Below, piece after piece: positions 1 to 10,689 of a DNA stretch of 64,000 nucleotides; position 1 is the stretch's first letter, and each line of letters begins with the position of its first letter. A program made the translations under genes and the position numbers. This DNA is from Cinnamomum chago. Taxonomy: Eukaryota > Streptophyta > Magnoliopsida > Laurales > Lauraceae. The notes beneath the pieces are model-generated. The model ran no database searches and had not been told where the DNA came from. It saw nothing but the letters and a program-made list of their open reading frames with translations. The DNA lies in NCBI GenBank assembly GCA_038049695.1, contig CP142451.1:66903501-66967500 (forward strand), given 5' to 3'.

Positions 1-955
1 CTTGTCAGTCTGATCCACTGACTTGGAAATCCCTCTCCCGTCCTGCCAGCTGCAGTTTGGATCCCGATACCCGGTCATTACCGTGGTCCCGTCCCGATAC
101 CCGGTTCGCTACCGTGGTCCCGTTCCCGTATATTTATATTGTATATATGTTTACGTTGCTTCTCCTCACCTTGTGTGACTGAGATCAACGTCCCGTGATA
201 CTGTTGTCACTTTAGTGACAGAGGATTTAGCTTTATGTGATTGCCACCTTGTATTCCCGATTTCCTTGGATACCTCATATGTTTTATCTTGTTTACTTGT
301 TTTCTAGCAAATGATTGATCTATTTTATAAGAGTTCTTGCTTAAACAGATTTCTATGATTTTCAAGGTATTTCATCTATCATATGTGGTTTTGTCTTTTC
401 ACTCTCTTGCTAGACCGTCGGGTCTGACCCGTTGCCTTGGTACTCAGGTCCCGTTGCCGGCTTCCTTGAGGAGGAGCCAGAGGAGGCGGTAGGTGAGCCG
501 CAACCTCTAGTTGAGTGGCGTGCTGACGATGTCATGTAGACATCGGGTTGCTACAAGAGGCGTAACATTTTGGGGAGAACTTATTAACCATTCTTTTGGG
601 TTATTATTTTGTAATATTGGCCTTTGTTGGCTTCTAATTCTGGGGAATGTAACTAAATGATATTTTGTCTAACTTTAACAACTTTTGGGAAACATGCTAT
701 AGATCATTGCTCATTCTGATACATTTTTGATATTTGATGTTAATGCTTGCATGACTAGAGATAGTCTAACTATTTGATTTGCTACATGCTTCCGCACTCA
801 AAAGAAATATTCATGCAAGGTTGTGATATCCTCACCGCGGACACCTGTGGGAAATTAAATAAGTTGTATATTGTGGATGTAGATCAATCCTCATTAATCA
901 TTCACCACCATTAGTCCCGATCCTGGATTGGGATCCCCGGTCCGGGGTCGCGACA
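1..955 (+). mobile_element. 3' part of a long LTR (gypsy/LARD family)
   Basis: Non-coding. The stretch ends in GGGGTCGCGACA at 955, the same terminus as the solo LTR ending at 10032. It shares with that LTR and with 13834-17423 an ordered set of blocks: the repeated phrase around 'CCCGATACCCGGT...ACCGTGGTCCCG' (60-125), a block with GAGGAGGAGCC, then GACGATGTCATGTAGAC (about 465-540). The 5' end lies outside the window, so solo LTR or full element cannot be told. The base after the end is not PBS-like, which favours a solo or 3' LTR. It directly abuts a Copia LTR, so it probably inserted into that LTR. Confidence 0.75.
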
Positions 956-1137
956 CCATTGGTTTTAAAGTTTCAAATCATTTTAGGCTTTTTGTGTTTC
1001 ATGTTTTTAAACATCTTCGTTTGATTTAAAACATGTTTCCTAGCTTGGTTTATTGGCTCAAAAATCCCCACAAAGAAATACCTTCAATTATGCAAAATAT
1101 GGGATTTGTTGATCCAGGGGGTGGTCCGGCAGTGTCG

Positions 1138-1270
1138 CCGGTCGACCGGCCCAGAGGTCCCCGTCGACCGGGAACACTACAGGCCATCTGGGCCCCTGGA
1201 GCCCCAACGGTCATTTTTCTGACCGTTGTGTGATCCCGGTCGACCGAGACCTGTTTGCAGGTCGACCGAG
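1138..1270 (+). promoter_or_regulatory. GTCGAC dyad array in Copia LTR U3
   Basis: Four copies of a palindrome centred on GTCGAC (about 1138-1149, 1161-1172, 1237-1246, 1259-1270). A hairpin with 9-bp arms CAACGGTCA / TGACCGTTG and a 6-nt loop lies between them at 1205-1228. The TATA box begins about 26 bp after the last motif. Position and repetition suggest an LTR enhancer; that role is inference. Confidence 0.6.
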
Positions 1271-1295
1271 GACTAGCCGTTGGACTGTTTTTCGT

Positions 1296-1301
1296 TATAA
1301 A
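1296..1301 (+). promoter_or_regulatory. Probable LTR TATA box
   Basis: TATAAA-like site in GTTATAAAGTCC, just downstream of the dyad array. The same relative placement is seen in both LTRs of the full Copia element. Confidence 0.5.
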
Positions 1302-1933
1302 GTCCATTCATTTCCAACCTTTTTGAAGGCTTGATACATGAACTTTTGAGACTATTTTGGAGCCAAAGAAAGGGGAAGAAGTTGGAAAGGCTAGAGGGCT
1401 ATTTGGAAATCAAATGCTTGAGTTTTAAAAAGGTACATCTTACTTATCATTTTGATTTCCATTAAAATTAGAATCTATGCATGTTTAAATCTCTGTATTT
1501 TCTTTTATGCATGATTTCTAGTTTGAAAAGAGATGTTTAGCAAACTCAAAATCACCTTTGGTAAATTAGATTGGTTTGCAAACTCTCTTAACTAAATCAC
1601 ATACACTCTTAGATCTTATTATTCATACAACATGTTTTAGTTCATTTCTTTAAGTTGTGTGAATCTTTCATGTGATTAGCATTTATCTTCAATCATCATT
1701 TTCTAAGCTTTGATTTTAAAATGCATCATGCATTCATTTAGGAGCTTCATTGTAGAAATTGATTGAAGTAAAGCATTCATACACTTGTGCACACACTTTA
1801 GCTTATTCTAGTGTATGTTTGTAATTTGAATTACACTTTCATATGAGCCTATTTAAGAGTCAACATCATTGTGCTTAAATTGTATCTCTTAGAGTGATCT
1901 TTTGTGAAGACACTTTCTTAGAGAAATCTTTAT

Positions 1934-2107
1934 TTGTAAAGGTTATTGCTTAGCCTAAGAAAAGCATCTTGTAAAGGTTATTGCTTAGCCTAAGAAAAGC
2001 ATTTTGTAAAGGTTATTGCTTAGCCTAGAAAAGCACATTGAGAGGTTGTTGTTTAGCCTAGAAAAACAACATTGTAAGGGTTATTGCTTAGCCTATTGAA
2101 AAGCATA
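1934..2107 (+). repeat. 34-35 bp tandem repeat in Copia LTR, about 5 copies
   Basis: Unit contains AAGGTTATTGCTTAGCC and AAGAAAAGCAT, with local CTTAG/CTAAG dyads. The same unit occurs about twice in the LTRs near 47850 and 54795 and about four times at 63855-63990, so copy number varies between family members. Confidence 0.8.
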
Positions 2108-2358
2108 ACTAGTGGAAATCCGGTGGGGTGATTAGATCACAAGCCGGTAGTGGACGTAGGCATTGAGGCCGAACCACTATAAACATTGGTGTTGTGGTGC
2201 TTGCTTTTGTGGTGATTGTTTATATTAGCTTCCGCATATTGTTTGATTAATCATCACATGTGACTAGTTTTTGTTAAGAAGTTAAAATTGGTTTTAAATT
2301 GGTCACATTTGTAGCTCACCCTATTCACCCCCCCTCTAGGGTTAGGATCCAAGGACTT

Positions 2359-3464
2359 TCACTTCTGTCCGAACCTCAAAGTCCCTCTAACTGGTGAGAT
2401 CTTCAAGAACACTTTGTCACCCACTTGAAACTGCAACTCTCTTCTACGAGTATTTGCATAACTCTTCTGCCTACTTCGGGCGATCTTCAACCGTTCCTGA
2501 ATCAACTTGACCTTGTCACTTGTCTCTCCAACTATCGTCGGTCCATGAAAACTATGTTCACCGACTTCTTCCCAGCAAACCGGAGTTCTACATCTTCTAC
2601 CATAAAGTGCCTCAAAAGGTGTCATACCGATGCTCGAGTGATAACTATTGTTATAAGCAAATTCACAAAGAGGTAAGCACTCATCCCACTGAACTTTGAA
2701 ATCCAATACACAAGCACGCAACATGTCTTCGAGAGTCTGTATCGTCCTTTCTGATTGACCATCGGCCTGAGGATGATAAGCTGTACTGAACTGGAGTTTG
2801 GTACCCATCGACTCATGAAGAGTTTTCCAAAACTTTGAAACAAACCTACTGTCTCTGTCTGAAGTAATGGAGACGGGCTGGCCCTGTTTACTAACAATTT
2901 CATCAACAAATAACTTCGCAAGAGGTGCCATATGCATCATATTCCCTGTCTTCATCGGAATGAAATGAGCAGATTTTGTCAGACGATCTACAATAATCCA
3001 AATTGCATTATTTCCCTTCTTGGTATTCGGCAAACCGGAAACGAAATCCATGGTGATGTGCTCCCATTTCCACTCCGGAATTTCCAACCGTCGTAACAAA
3101 CCTGGGGCCTTCTGATGCTCTGCCTTAATCAACTGACAAGTTAGACAACGAGACATAAAAGCTGCTATCTCCCTCTTCAGTTGTTCCACCAAAATCTATT
3201 CTTCAAATTGTGGTACATCTTCGTGCTACCCGGATGCATAAAATATCTCGTGCTGTGAGCTTCGTTCATTATTTCACTCTTCAAATTATCCACATTTGGC
3301 ACACACAACCGGTCCTGAAAATACAATATCCCATTCACCATCTTGAAATCTGGACGTTCTGTAATAACCTCTACTATCTTAGCCAAGTCTGGGTCTTGCA
3401 ACTGATTTTCCTTGATCTTCTGAATGAAGGTAGGTTCTGAATCGATCCTAGAACAGGGTTGCAA
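2359..3464 (-). pseudogene. Ty3/gypsy (Tekay-like chromovirus) integrase fragment
   Basis: Retrotransposon integrase, which joins element cDNA to the chromosome. The upstream piece (3177-3464) carries the two His of the zinc site and ends in the FWW motif. The downstream piece (2359-3192) continues in another frame with CLTC (C16, C19), then catalytic Asp in ITMDF (D49), Asp in SITSDRDSRF and Glu in the YHPQ..GQSERT box. One frameshift therefore splits the zinc domain. The C-terminus (GPY region, any chromodomain) is missing: the stop codon at 2359-2361 is supplied by the first three bases, read on this strand, of the inserted Copia LTR. RT, RNase H and protease are absent upstream. The chromovirus assignment rests on motif recognition only. 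Confidence 0.88.
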
Positions 3465-4740
3465 TTATAAATTATTCTCCGCTATTATCTCTGCTTGAAG
3501 AAGCAAAGATGTTAACCGAGTATCGTATCCACTGGGACAAAAAGGCTAAGTTGTGTTGTTTCCTAAATTCCTAAACTAATCCTATTAGAAAACAAAGTTT
3601 TGATTATTAAACTAATCCTATTAGAAAGCGAAGAGTTGGGTTGATGGGTTTGCAATTCCTAAATTAACAAATTAAAAGACAAGTTTTTGATCCAATTAGA
3701 GAAAAGTCTTAGGGTATGAATCCACCGTAGCCTCGTGCAATGGCGAATATAGGTCTAGGGTTTCACTGTCAATGCTTTCCAGACTCGTTCTGGTTACAAA
3801 CCTTCACAGAGTCAACAAATAAGGGGAGTGGATGCAAATCAGGGCATAACCTATCTCTATGGCATAGATTATCCTAGATCTAACAAACACATTCATTCAA
3901 ACATCATGTTATATGACTTGGTATTCCAAACTACAAGAATAAAACACCAAGAGAGATATTGCATTAATAAACGAATCCAATCAATGGATTAAATCAATTT
4001 CATATAATCAAAGCATTGAAAGTAAATCCCTAGAACCTATACATTGCCATAAACACAAAACTAAAGTTTCAACACAACCCTAAGATGGAGATTTAGTTAC
4101 TCATGGAAGACGATTGACGAAGAGTTCTTGACGAAACCCCCATTGATGCTCTTCCCCAAGCTCCCAGAAAGCCTCCCAAAACTTCTCCCAAGATGTGAAT
4201 ATCCCCAAAAACGAGTTTGGGCTCTTATTTATAAGTTTTGGGGTGAAAAAGGTCTTTAATTCGTGCAGGAGATGGATTCCCGTCGGGTCCGGGCCCACTG
4301 GTCATTACAGCGAACTTCGCGAGGTCATATCTCCCTCGATATAGCTCCGATTTCTACAATCTTAGACTCCACGGATATCTACTCGAAAAGATCTTTCCAA
4401 CGGTACATAGAGTTCATGAATCTGACACTCGAGTTGAAAGTTATGACCATTTCAAGTTGCTGCCTCTGAAAATTCCGAGAATCATGGTACAATTAGAAGA
4501 CCTTCCATGTTGGCATGCTATGGGGTGAGTGGGACCCATGTTGGATGTCCAAGGCATGTTTGGACTCTTGCTTTGCTTTCTTATTTGAGTCTCTTCCCAT
4601 ATTTGGCAGCTTTCTTACTTGCAACTCCGGTTTGTCATGCTTTGTGGGATTTCTTCCATTTTAGCTCTGAATTTCACTCCTTGCATTTGTAATACCTACA
4701 AACAATAAAATAACATAATTAAGCTAATTAATCTCTATCG
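3465..4740 (-). mobile_element. Non-coding LTR-like segment (gypsy type, unplaced)
   Basis: No coding potential. Read on the minus strand it has LTR-like phrases: a drug-sensitivity-like run around GGTCATAACTTTCAACTC (about 4450), CTTATAAATAAGAGCCC as a possible TATA region (about 4230), and CCCAGTGGATACGATACTCGG near its 3' end (about 3515-3535), a phrase I associate with 3' ends of plant gypsy LTRs. Both edges are uncertain. The left edge abuts the broken gypsy pol. Confidence 0.5.
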
Positions 4741-4962
4741 ACGGTATAACCAAGTCCTCATTAAGGGGCCTAAAATGTATCTTTTAGGCTCTCATTAGGA
4801 CCCCAATGTCGGAATGTACAAGAATTGGTGTCCCTGAAGTTGGGTTGCATTTTGAAGTTCCATTTACACAATGTCAAGTTAAAACCCTTAACATAGTCTA
4901 GTTTTTCAACCCTCAAGAAAATACACAAACAAAATAATTCTTCTTCCTGAATCTGGCAGGTT

Positions 4963-5151
4963 CGCTCGAGCGGACTTTATAAGGCGATGACACTTCGCTC
5001 GAGCGGATAATAAGTGCGCTCGAACGGACAGCTCTCTGTCTTGCTCCAGATTATACAGAGGGCAGTTCGCTCGAGCGGACAATAATGTTGCTCGAGCGGA
5101 CAACTCTCTGTCTGCGCTCGGACCAAACAGAGGCTTGGTCGCTCGAGCGGA
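4963..5151 (-). repeat. CTCGAG dyad array
   Basis: At least six copies of CGCTCGAGCGGAC or close variants in 190 bp, interspersed with CTCTCTGTCT-type spacers. It occupies the same place in this LTR as the GCTAGC array does in the LTR at 7144-10032, but with a different core. Confidence 0.75.
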
Positions 5152-5807
5152 CAAGCTTCTGCCTGTGCTCGCTGAGTGCAGAAAAGCCTTTCTTCTTGTA
5201 CAACTTTCACTACATTTTTCTCCTCCTTCTCATCCATAAATCACATACAAATCCCTTGAGCCTTCATGCTCACCAAGGGTTCATTTCCACCATTTCACAC
5301 ATTTAATCCAATGAAAATAAGGTAATGAAATTTATAAACAATTCATATACACAATTTCTAAGATAACAATTTAATCAAAATACATATGCATCAATGAACC
5401 TATAAAGATTACTTGCCTTGCCCAATACTAAACAATCCTCTCAAGCACTTCACTCAAGCTATTCCAACACTACAAGAAAACCCATGAAAACCACACAAAC
5501 TCACTCAACCTTGAAAGCAAGAAACCCATTTTACCAAAGGGGTTTGTAACATGAAAAACAAGATTTTTAAGAGGCTAAAAGACTTCAAGAAAAGTATGGG
5601 TTGAAGCTCTTACCCAGAGATGGTCAAACAAAAGGAATGAAAAAAAATGGAGAGCTTTCCCAACTTTAGCTTTCAAGAAGAAGATATCAATAGGAAGCTT
5701 GAGATGAGAGGAAGAAGATGATGGCCTTAGAATCTTCTTTGGAGATCTATAGCTAGAGCATGCAAGATGAGGAAGATGGAAAAAGAAGAAGGGTTTTCAG
5801 CCCTAGG

Positions 5808-6089
5808 TCAAGAAGTTGCAGGGATTTGGGGAAAATGAATGAAAAGAGAGGGAGAGGGGGATGACAATGCCCCCCCCCCCCAATTAGCTTGAACCTTGAA
5901 ATGGCCAAAACACGATCTTGTGGGCCTTGAATGACTTCGACGAAGAAGGATAAAACGATAATCGAAATATCTAGTTTCCAAAAAGTATATTTTTGACATG
6001 GTCTTGAGATCTCGAAAATTGTGTCCAGATTTGTGCATAGAAGACAATTTTACCCTTTTTGGGACAGAACTTGGGTTTTTGGGGTTCAA
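5808..6089 (-). other. Conserved small reading frame in LTR, copy 1 (93 codons)
   Basis: Sense-strand reading frame of unknown function within the LTR. Residues such as NFRDLKTMSKIYFL, TRYFD and LLRRSHSRPTR match frames at 7423-7758 and 14070-14357, and shorter open segments near 24336-24527 and 30613-30740. No known domain recognised. It may be only a conserved nucleotide block. Confidence 0.35.
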
Positions 6090-6460
6090 ACATGAATGGG
6101 CTTAAGACGAAGTTGTAACACATAGAAAAATCATTCAAATGAAACCAAAATCACAATCACACGGAAACCGATACGATCTTCCTAAACTTACACGTGCACT
6201 CAGGCCTTCCTGAGTGTGTCTGACTAATACTAAACGTTCTCAAAATTCCTAAAGCTATGTCCAAGACTAAAACTAATTATTTCTAACCCAACGGCAACTA
6301 AACCCACTTAGGACTAAACACATACTAATCGCATACTAATCGAATTGGCCTGGTTCGGGGTCTAACAATTATGCTGCCAAGGGAGGAGCAAATATGTAAC
6401 TACGAATCTTTGACCGGTTTTTTGGCCCCATATCTCTCCCTTTGAACTGTTATAGTACTC

Positions 6461-6872
6461 TCAGCGGCTCTCATCGACATATCCAATGAGTAAGGACCAA
6501 TGGTTGTGAGCGTGAATCACGTAGACTAGAGTTTTGCACTCCATCGCGTCCATTACACATTCTCCCTTTGGCCCAAAGGCCATGTCATCCTCAGTCTTTA
6601 GACCCTTTTCCCAGTAACTCTGCAAGACAAGCATCTTAGACATCAAACAAGAGAAGACATTTAACTAAGTGAGTAAAAAGTCAAAGTGGCTTTCATTTTT
6701 TATCAAACTTACGCATATACTAGGGTCAGCCAAGTATGCATCCTTGCACATTTCCCGTAACAGTTCAAACAAAAAATATATGATACTTGAGTCCATCCAA
6801 GTGCCCTCGTCCAATAAATCTCTTAGGGACTTAGAATCGACGCATGAGATTATCATATCCAGCTCATCTTTC
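6461..6872 (-). pseudogene. Ulp1-like protease exons of PMD-Ulp1 gene, copy 1
   Basis: Two exons read on the minus strand. Exon 6713-6872 starts after an acceptor TTGACAG and ends at donor GC|GTAAGT; it encodes DELDMIIS...LLDEGTWMDSS. The next exon starts at 6619 after TTGCAG and holds VYVIHAHNHWSLLI, which fits the His box of the Ulp1/C48 cysteine proteases (de-SUMOylating enzymes and their transposon-borne relatives). It ends in a stop at 6461, so the QxxxxDCG cysteine box is missing. The exon 6713-6872 matches exon 40213-40320 of the second copy in sequence and in splice phase. An LTR lies directly downstream at 6367. Non-functional. Confidence 0.7.
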
Positions 6873-6964
6873 CTGTCAATGCAATGAGTATTTCGACGTT
6901 GAATTAGTAAAAAACCAAACAAAGACTGCATTACTACGGAACTGTTTTCAACAATTGCAGTTAC

Positions 6965-7143
6965 CTATGCATGTAATATTTATAGAAATCCATCAGCAGT
7001 TCCTTCTCCACATCTGTCAGAACATAACCCGTTTGGGGCAATGGATGTTGATAATCCAGAAACCTAACCGGGATCTTCCTTAGCCTCGGTATATGCTTGC
7101 ACCTCCATATCAATGAATCGATTGTAGCCTGTGTAAGGGATAC
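6965..7143 (-). pseudogene. PMD-Ulp1 copy 1: exon 3' part, split by solo LTR
   Basis: Coding sequence including IDSLIWRCKHIPRLRKI and YVLTDVEKELLMDFY, ending at a donor site CATAG|GTAACT (6965). Its upstream half lies at 10033-10322, on the other side of the solo LTR. With the LTR and one copy of GATAC removed, the frame runs straight through (VTSQAII then TQATIDSLIW). No known domain; a linker between PMD and Ulp1. Confidence 0.65.
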
Positions 7144-7422
7144 TGTTAGACCCCGACCCAGACCAGTTCGATTAGTGTGCGATTAGTATGTGTTTAGTCT
7201 TAAGTGGGTTTAGTTGTGGTTGGGTTAGAAGTGATTAGCTTTAGTCCTGGACATAGCTTTGGGAATTTTGAGAACGTTTAGTATTGGTTAGACACACTCA
7301 AGAAGGCTTGAGTGCACGTGTAAGCTTGGGAAGATCGTATCGTTTTCCGTGTGAGTGTGGTTTTGATTTCATTTGAATGATCTTTTTATGTGTTACAACT
7401 TTCGTTTTAAGACCATTCATGT

Positions 7423-7758
7423 TTGAAGCCCAAAAACCCATGTTTTGGCCCAAGGAGGGTAAAATTGTCTTTCTTGCACAAATCTGGACACAATTTTCGA
7501 GATCTCAAAACCATGTCAAAAATATACTTTTTGAAAACTAGATATTTCGATGATCATTTTATCCTTCTTCGTCGAAATCATCCGAGGCCCACAAGACCAT
7601 GTTTTAGTCACTTCAACTTCAAGCCAAATGGGGCCCATGAGTCATCACTTAATCCCCTTTCCCCTCCCTTTTCATTCATTTCCCAATCTCTGCAACTTTT
7701 GAGTCTAGGGCAAGTGAGAAAACCTCTTTTCTCCTTCCATCTTCCTCTCCTTACTTGA
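7423..7758 (+). other. Conserved small reading frame in LTR, copy 2 (111 codons)
   Basis: Element-sense frame aligning with 5808-6089 from its first residues (M-K/N-PKNP) through NFRDLKTMSKIYFLKTRYFDD and LLRRNHPRPTRPCF. The C-terminal third is low complexity and not conserved. No function recognised. Confidence 0.35.
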
Positions 7759-8344
7759 TCTAGCTAGAAGGCTCCAAAGAAAATTCTAAGACTACCAATT
7801 TCTTCCTCTCATCATAAGCTCTCCATTGATGCAAGTTTCTTGAGGTTCTAAGTTGGGCAAAAGCTTCATTTCATTCTCTTTCTCTTGTTTGACCCCTTCT
7901 AGGTAAGAGCTTCAACTCATGTCTTTCATAGAGTTATTTTGGTTCCTCAAGATTATGTTGTTCATGTTTTCAAACCCTATTTGAAAAATGGGTTCCTTGT
8001 TTCCATTTTGAGTGAGTTTTGTGTGTTTTCTTGTTTTTGCTTGTAGTGTGAGATTAGCATGTGTGAAGAGCTTGGAGGAGAGTGTTTAGCATTTGGGCAA
8101 GGCAAGTAATCTCTATAGGACCATTGTGCATGTATATTTTAAGCTACATTGTTGTTTTCGGAAATTTTGCATATGAAAATGTTTATAAGCTTCATGATCA
8201 TGTTTTCCTTGGATTGGATGTTTGGGATTGTGAGAAATGTGTATTTTATCCCTTGGAGAGCATGGAGGCTCAGGGAGTGCAGGTGGAATGAAAAACAAGA
8301 AGAAGAGAAGAAGGAAATGTGGAAAATCTGCACTGAACTGTACT

Positions 8345-8650
8345 TCCCGTACAGTTTCGGTCAGCTGGCGGCTAGCCGTAATTCCCATTTCGGCTAACCG
8401 CGAGCCAACCGAAATCAGCGGTTCCTTTTCCAGTAGCTGACTTTTGCTTCAGGGTCCTGCGGTCAGCCCTGCGGTTAGCTCACGGCTAGCCGCCAGTTCC
8501 CTTGCGGCTAACCGTAAGCCAACCGAAATTATTACGGTTCCTTTTCCAGAGAGCAACATCAGACCTGGGTTTTCAGCGGTCAGCCCTATGGCCAGCTTAC
8601 GGCTAGCCGCCAGTTTCTATTTCGGCTAGCCGCCAGCTGACCGCAAGCTG
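8345..8650 (+). repeat. CGGCTAGCCG / CGGCTAACCG dyad array
   Basis: A dozen or so partly palindromic words (GGCGGCTAGCCG, CGGCTAACCG, CAGCTGACCG) in about 300 bp, separated by TTCCTTTTCCAG-type spacers that recur about every 100 bp. A diverged version lies at 15395-15690 in the next solo LTR. Confidence 0.75.
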
Positions 8651-10032
8651 ACCGAAATTGACCAATTCCTAGTTTTGAAGAAGTTTTGCAAGAGTGAAAA
8701 CTAGAACATGTTAAGTGACCTTTAGCTTGATATTGTGTACTCGAAACTCGAGATGTCTTGAACTTCCGGGACACCAACTCTATTCCAAATTCCAACATTT
8801 GGGCTTCGAATACACAAAGATCAATCAAGGGTCCTCACATGTGCTTGATAGGCTTTGTGTTCGTACCTTAGTTTGATATAATGAATATCGTCGTGTACTC
8901 ATTTTGAAGTTTAGTACAAGCTAGTTTTGAAAATGTGTTCCAAGAAAAAAGGGGATCACTTCCTAAGCGTGTTATGCATATTAATTATGCCCGTGCTAGT
9001 CGTGTTCATCGTGTTTCTATAAGTGATTTCCCCCTTTTTCTTATCTCGACGTGTTTAGACCGTGTTTCGCGTGTTTTGTGCATTCATGAATTAAGTAAAC
9101 ACCACTGAGCTTAGACTGCCCTTTCAGTCTGATCCACTGCCTGGGGGTCTTTAAACATGTGGACTGTCTGCAGACTGGTCGTGTATTTATTACACATCGT
9201 GCGTGTCCGGTTCCGCGGCCGGAATTCCCGTCTTTGTGGGAAATCGTGTCGTGCTTATATTATGTATATCGTGCTTGTCGTGCGTGCTTGCTCTTTTCAT
9301 TATATAAATGATAGAGAAAGGATGGGCTCTTTGTGGATTGTAACTATTCATGATATATTATGTACTCATGCTAGTTTGTTTTGGTATCTCAGCTTTGTTC
9401 GTATTCTTGAAAATGTATCTCAGCTTTGATAGTACTTCATACCAAAGATTTGCTTACATGTTTTCTCTAAATGTTATTGTTCATGTTCATGCCTACATTG
9501 ATTACCTGCCAAACCGTCGTGTTTGACCCTTGTTTATTGGTGCCCAGGTACAGGAGACGTTGCCTTTGAGGAGGAGCGTCAGGAGGAGGCTTGTGAGCCA
9601 ACTCCCATGAGAGAGTGGCAGCCCGACGATGTCATTTAGATGTCGGACTGGTCCTCGAGTTTCGTCACCTTCAGTCTTGGGGTTTCTTTTGGTTATTTTG
9701 AGATTGTATTGACCTTTATTGGTCTCTTATGGGTTGTACTAAACTTAACTTGTTTTTGTATTAGTTCTATAACTTGAATATTAATGGGAATGCTTGTTAG
9801 CTTCTTTCTATGATACCATGCCTTGTGATCATTTGTTATGGCACCCAAATGTTTTGTTGGGCTCATCTTGATGTGTTTTGCTACACGCTTCCGCAATCGT
9901 GTACGTGTGCGTCAGATTCCGCGTGTCTTTGGGAATCCTCACCGCGGGAACCTGTGGGAAAATAATGAACCATTGAGCATAAACATCATCACCAACGTCG
10001 CGGGCCCGGGGATCCGTTCTGGGGTCGCGACA

Positions 10033-10598
10033 GATACAATGATTGCTTGGCTAGTGACCTTCAGTGGAGTGTTGTATCCTTGAGGATCGGGCGAGACACA
10101 GATAAGATCCTTGATAGGGATGTCATCCACATCACCAAAAGCTGCGTCAAAATTGCTGGCATCAGCTTCATTCTTTTGCTATTCATCCAAAGTGTGGGAG
10201 GCTAATGCCTTCATGATGGAGTCCTCTATCATCGAGGGAGCCTCGATACTAGGTCCAGGCTTCTTTACGGGGCTTTTTGAGTACTTCCTCTTAATCCTTG
10301 CACGTTTTTGCTATTTGACGGTCTGCAAAATGAAGCAAGTTATTGTGAGAAAATCACAAAAAACATTCATCAATTCACAAAATGAAATGCTCGAATTTAA
10401 TTATATCCTTACGGGAGTATCATTAACTTCCTCATCGGATGAACCACATGTCTCGACATAGTCCTGGTATGTAGTCCCAAATGTGGACCTAAACCTGTTG
10501 ACCTTTCTCTTAATCGAAGTTATGAAGGTGAGTAGGTCCACATTTGCAGCGATCGAACGATCGCATGACCGTACCACTTGGTCGAGGAAGAGAGAGAC
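10033..10598 (-). pseudogene. PMD-Ulp1 copy 1: middle exons
   Basis: Exon 10413-10598 (186 bp; acceptor CTGCAG, donor CCC|GTAAGG) encodes a segment with FLDQVVRSCDRS and IKRKVNRFRSTFG. It matches the second copy's exon at 34481-34633 plus 38707-38742 (189 bp). The next exon starts at 10322 after TTTGCAG, contains KSPVKKPGPSIE and DVDDIPIKDLICVSPDP, and is cut at 10033 by the solo LTR. Two in-frame TAG codons (10311-10313 and 10179-10181) show decay. No catalytic motif; a linker region. Confidence 0.65.
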
Positions 10599-10689
10599 CT
10601 GCAGTGGACATATTGAAAGGATCTTGTTAGAACATTTATTAACTAAATCAATGTGAAGCAAAGTAAGGAATGCAAAAGGTGTGAACGTC

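Larger units (their letters stand above)
956..2361 (+). mobile_element. Partial SIRE-like Copia LTR
   Basis: This is a plus-oriented homologue of the LTRs of the complete Copia element at 47491-56068 (there on the minus strand). Shared landmarks in order are the CGGTCGACCG array, a hairpin, a TATA box, AAGGTTATTGCTTAGCC tandem repeats, the CACCCTATTCACCCCCC tract and the terminus GGACTTTCA. The 5' part is missing, cut by the LTR ending at 955. The 3' end falls inside a gypsy pol reading frame (see 2359-3464). Confidence 0.85.
4741..6367 (-). mobile_element. Truncated long LTR of the 7144-10032 family
   Basis: On the minus strand the piece begins TGTTAGACCCCGAACC at 6367 and runs parallel to the start of the solo LTR at 7144. 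Shared blocks include the ATTCGATTAGTATGCGATTAG region, the conserved small reading frame (5808-6089), a palindromic array, and a block with GGGACACCAA (about 4825). Homology stops near 4741, so the 3' half is lost or replaced. Confidence 0.75.
7144..10032 (+). mobile_element. Solo LTR, 2889 bp, TSD GATAC
   Basis: Begins TGTTAGACCCCG and ends GGGGTCGCGACA, with the 5-bp duplication GATAC at 7139-7143 and 10033-10037. There is no second LTR and no internal region, so LTR-LTR recombination is the likely origin. It holds a conserved small reading frame (7423-7758), a GCTAGC-type array (about 8345-8650) and the GACGATGTCAT block near 9625. It is inserted in a coding exon of the PMD-Ulp1 gene. Confidence 0.95.
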
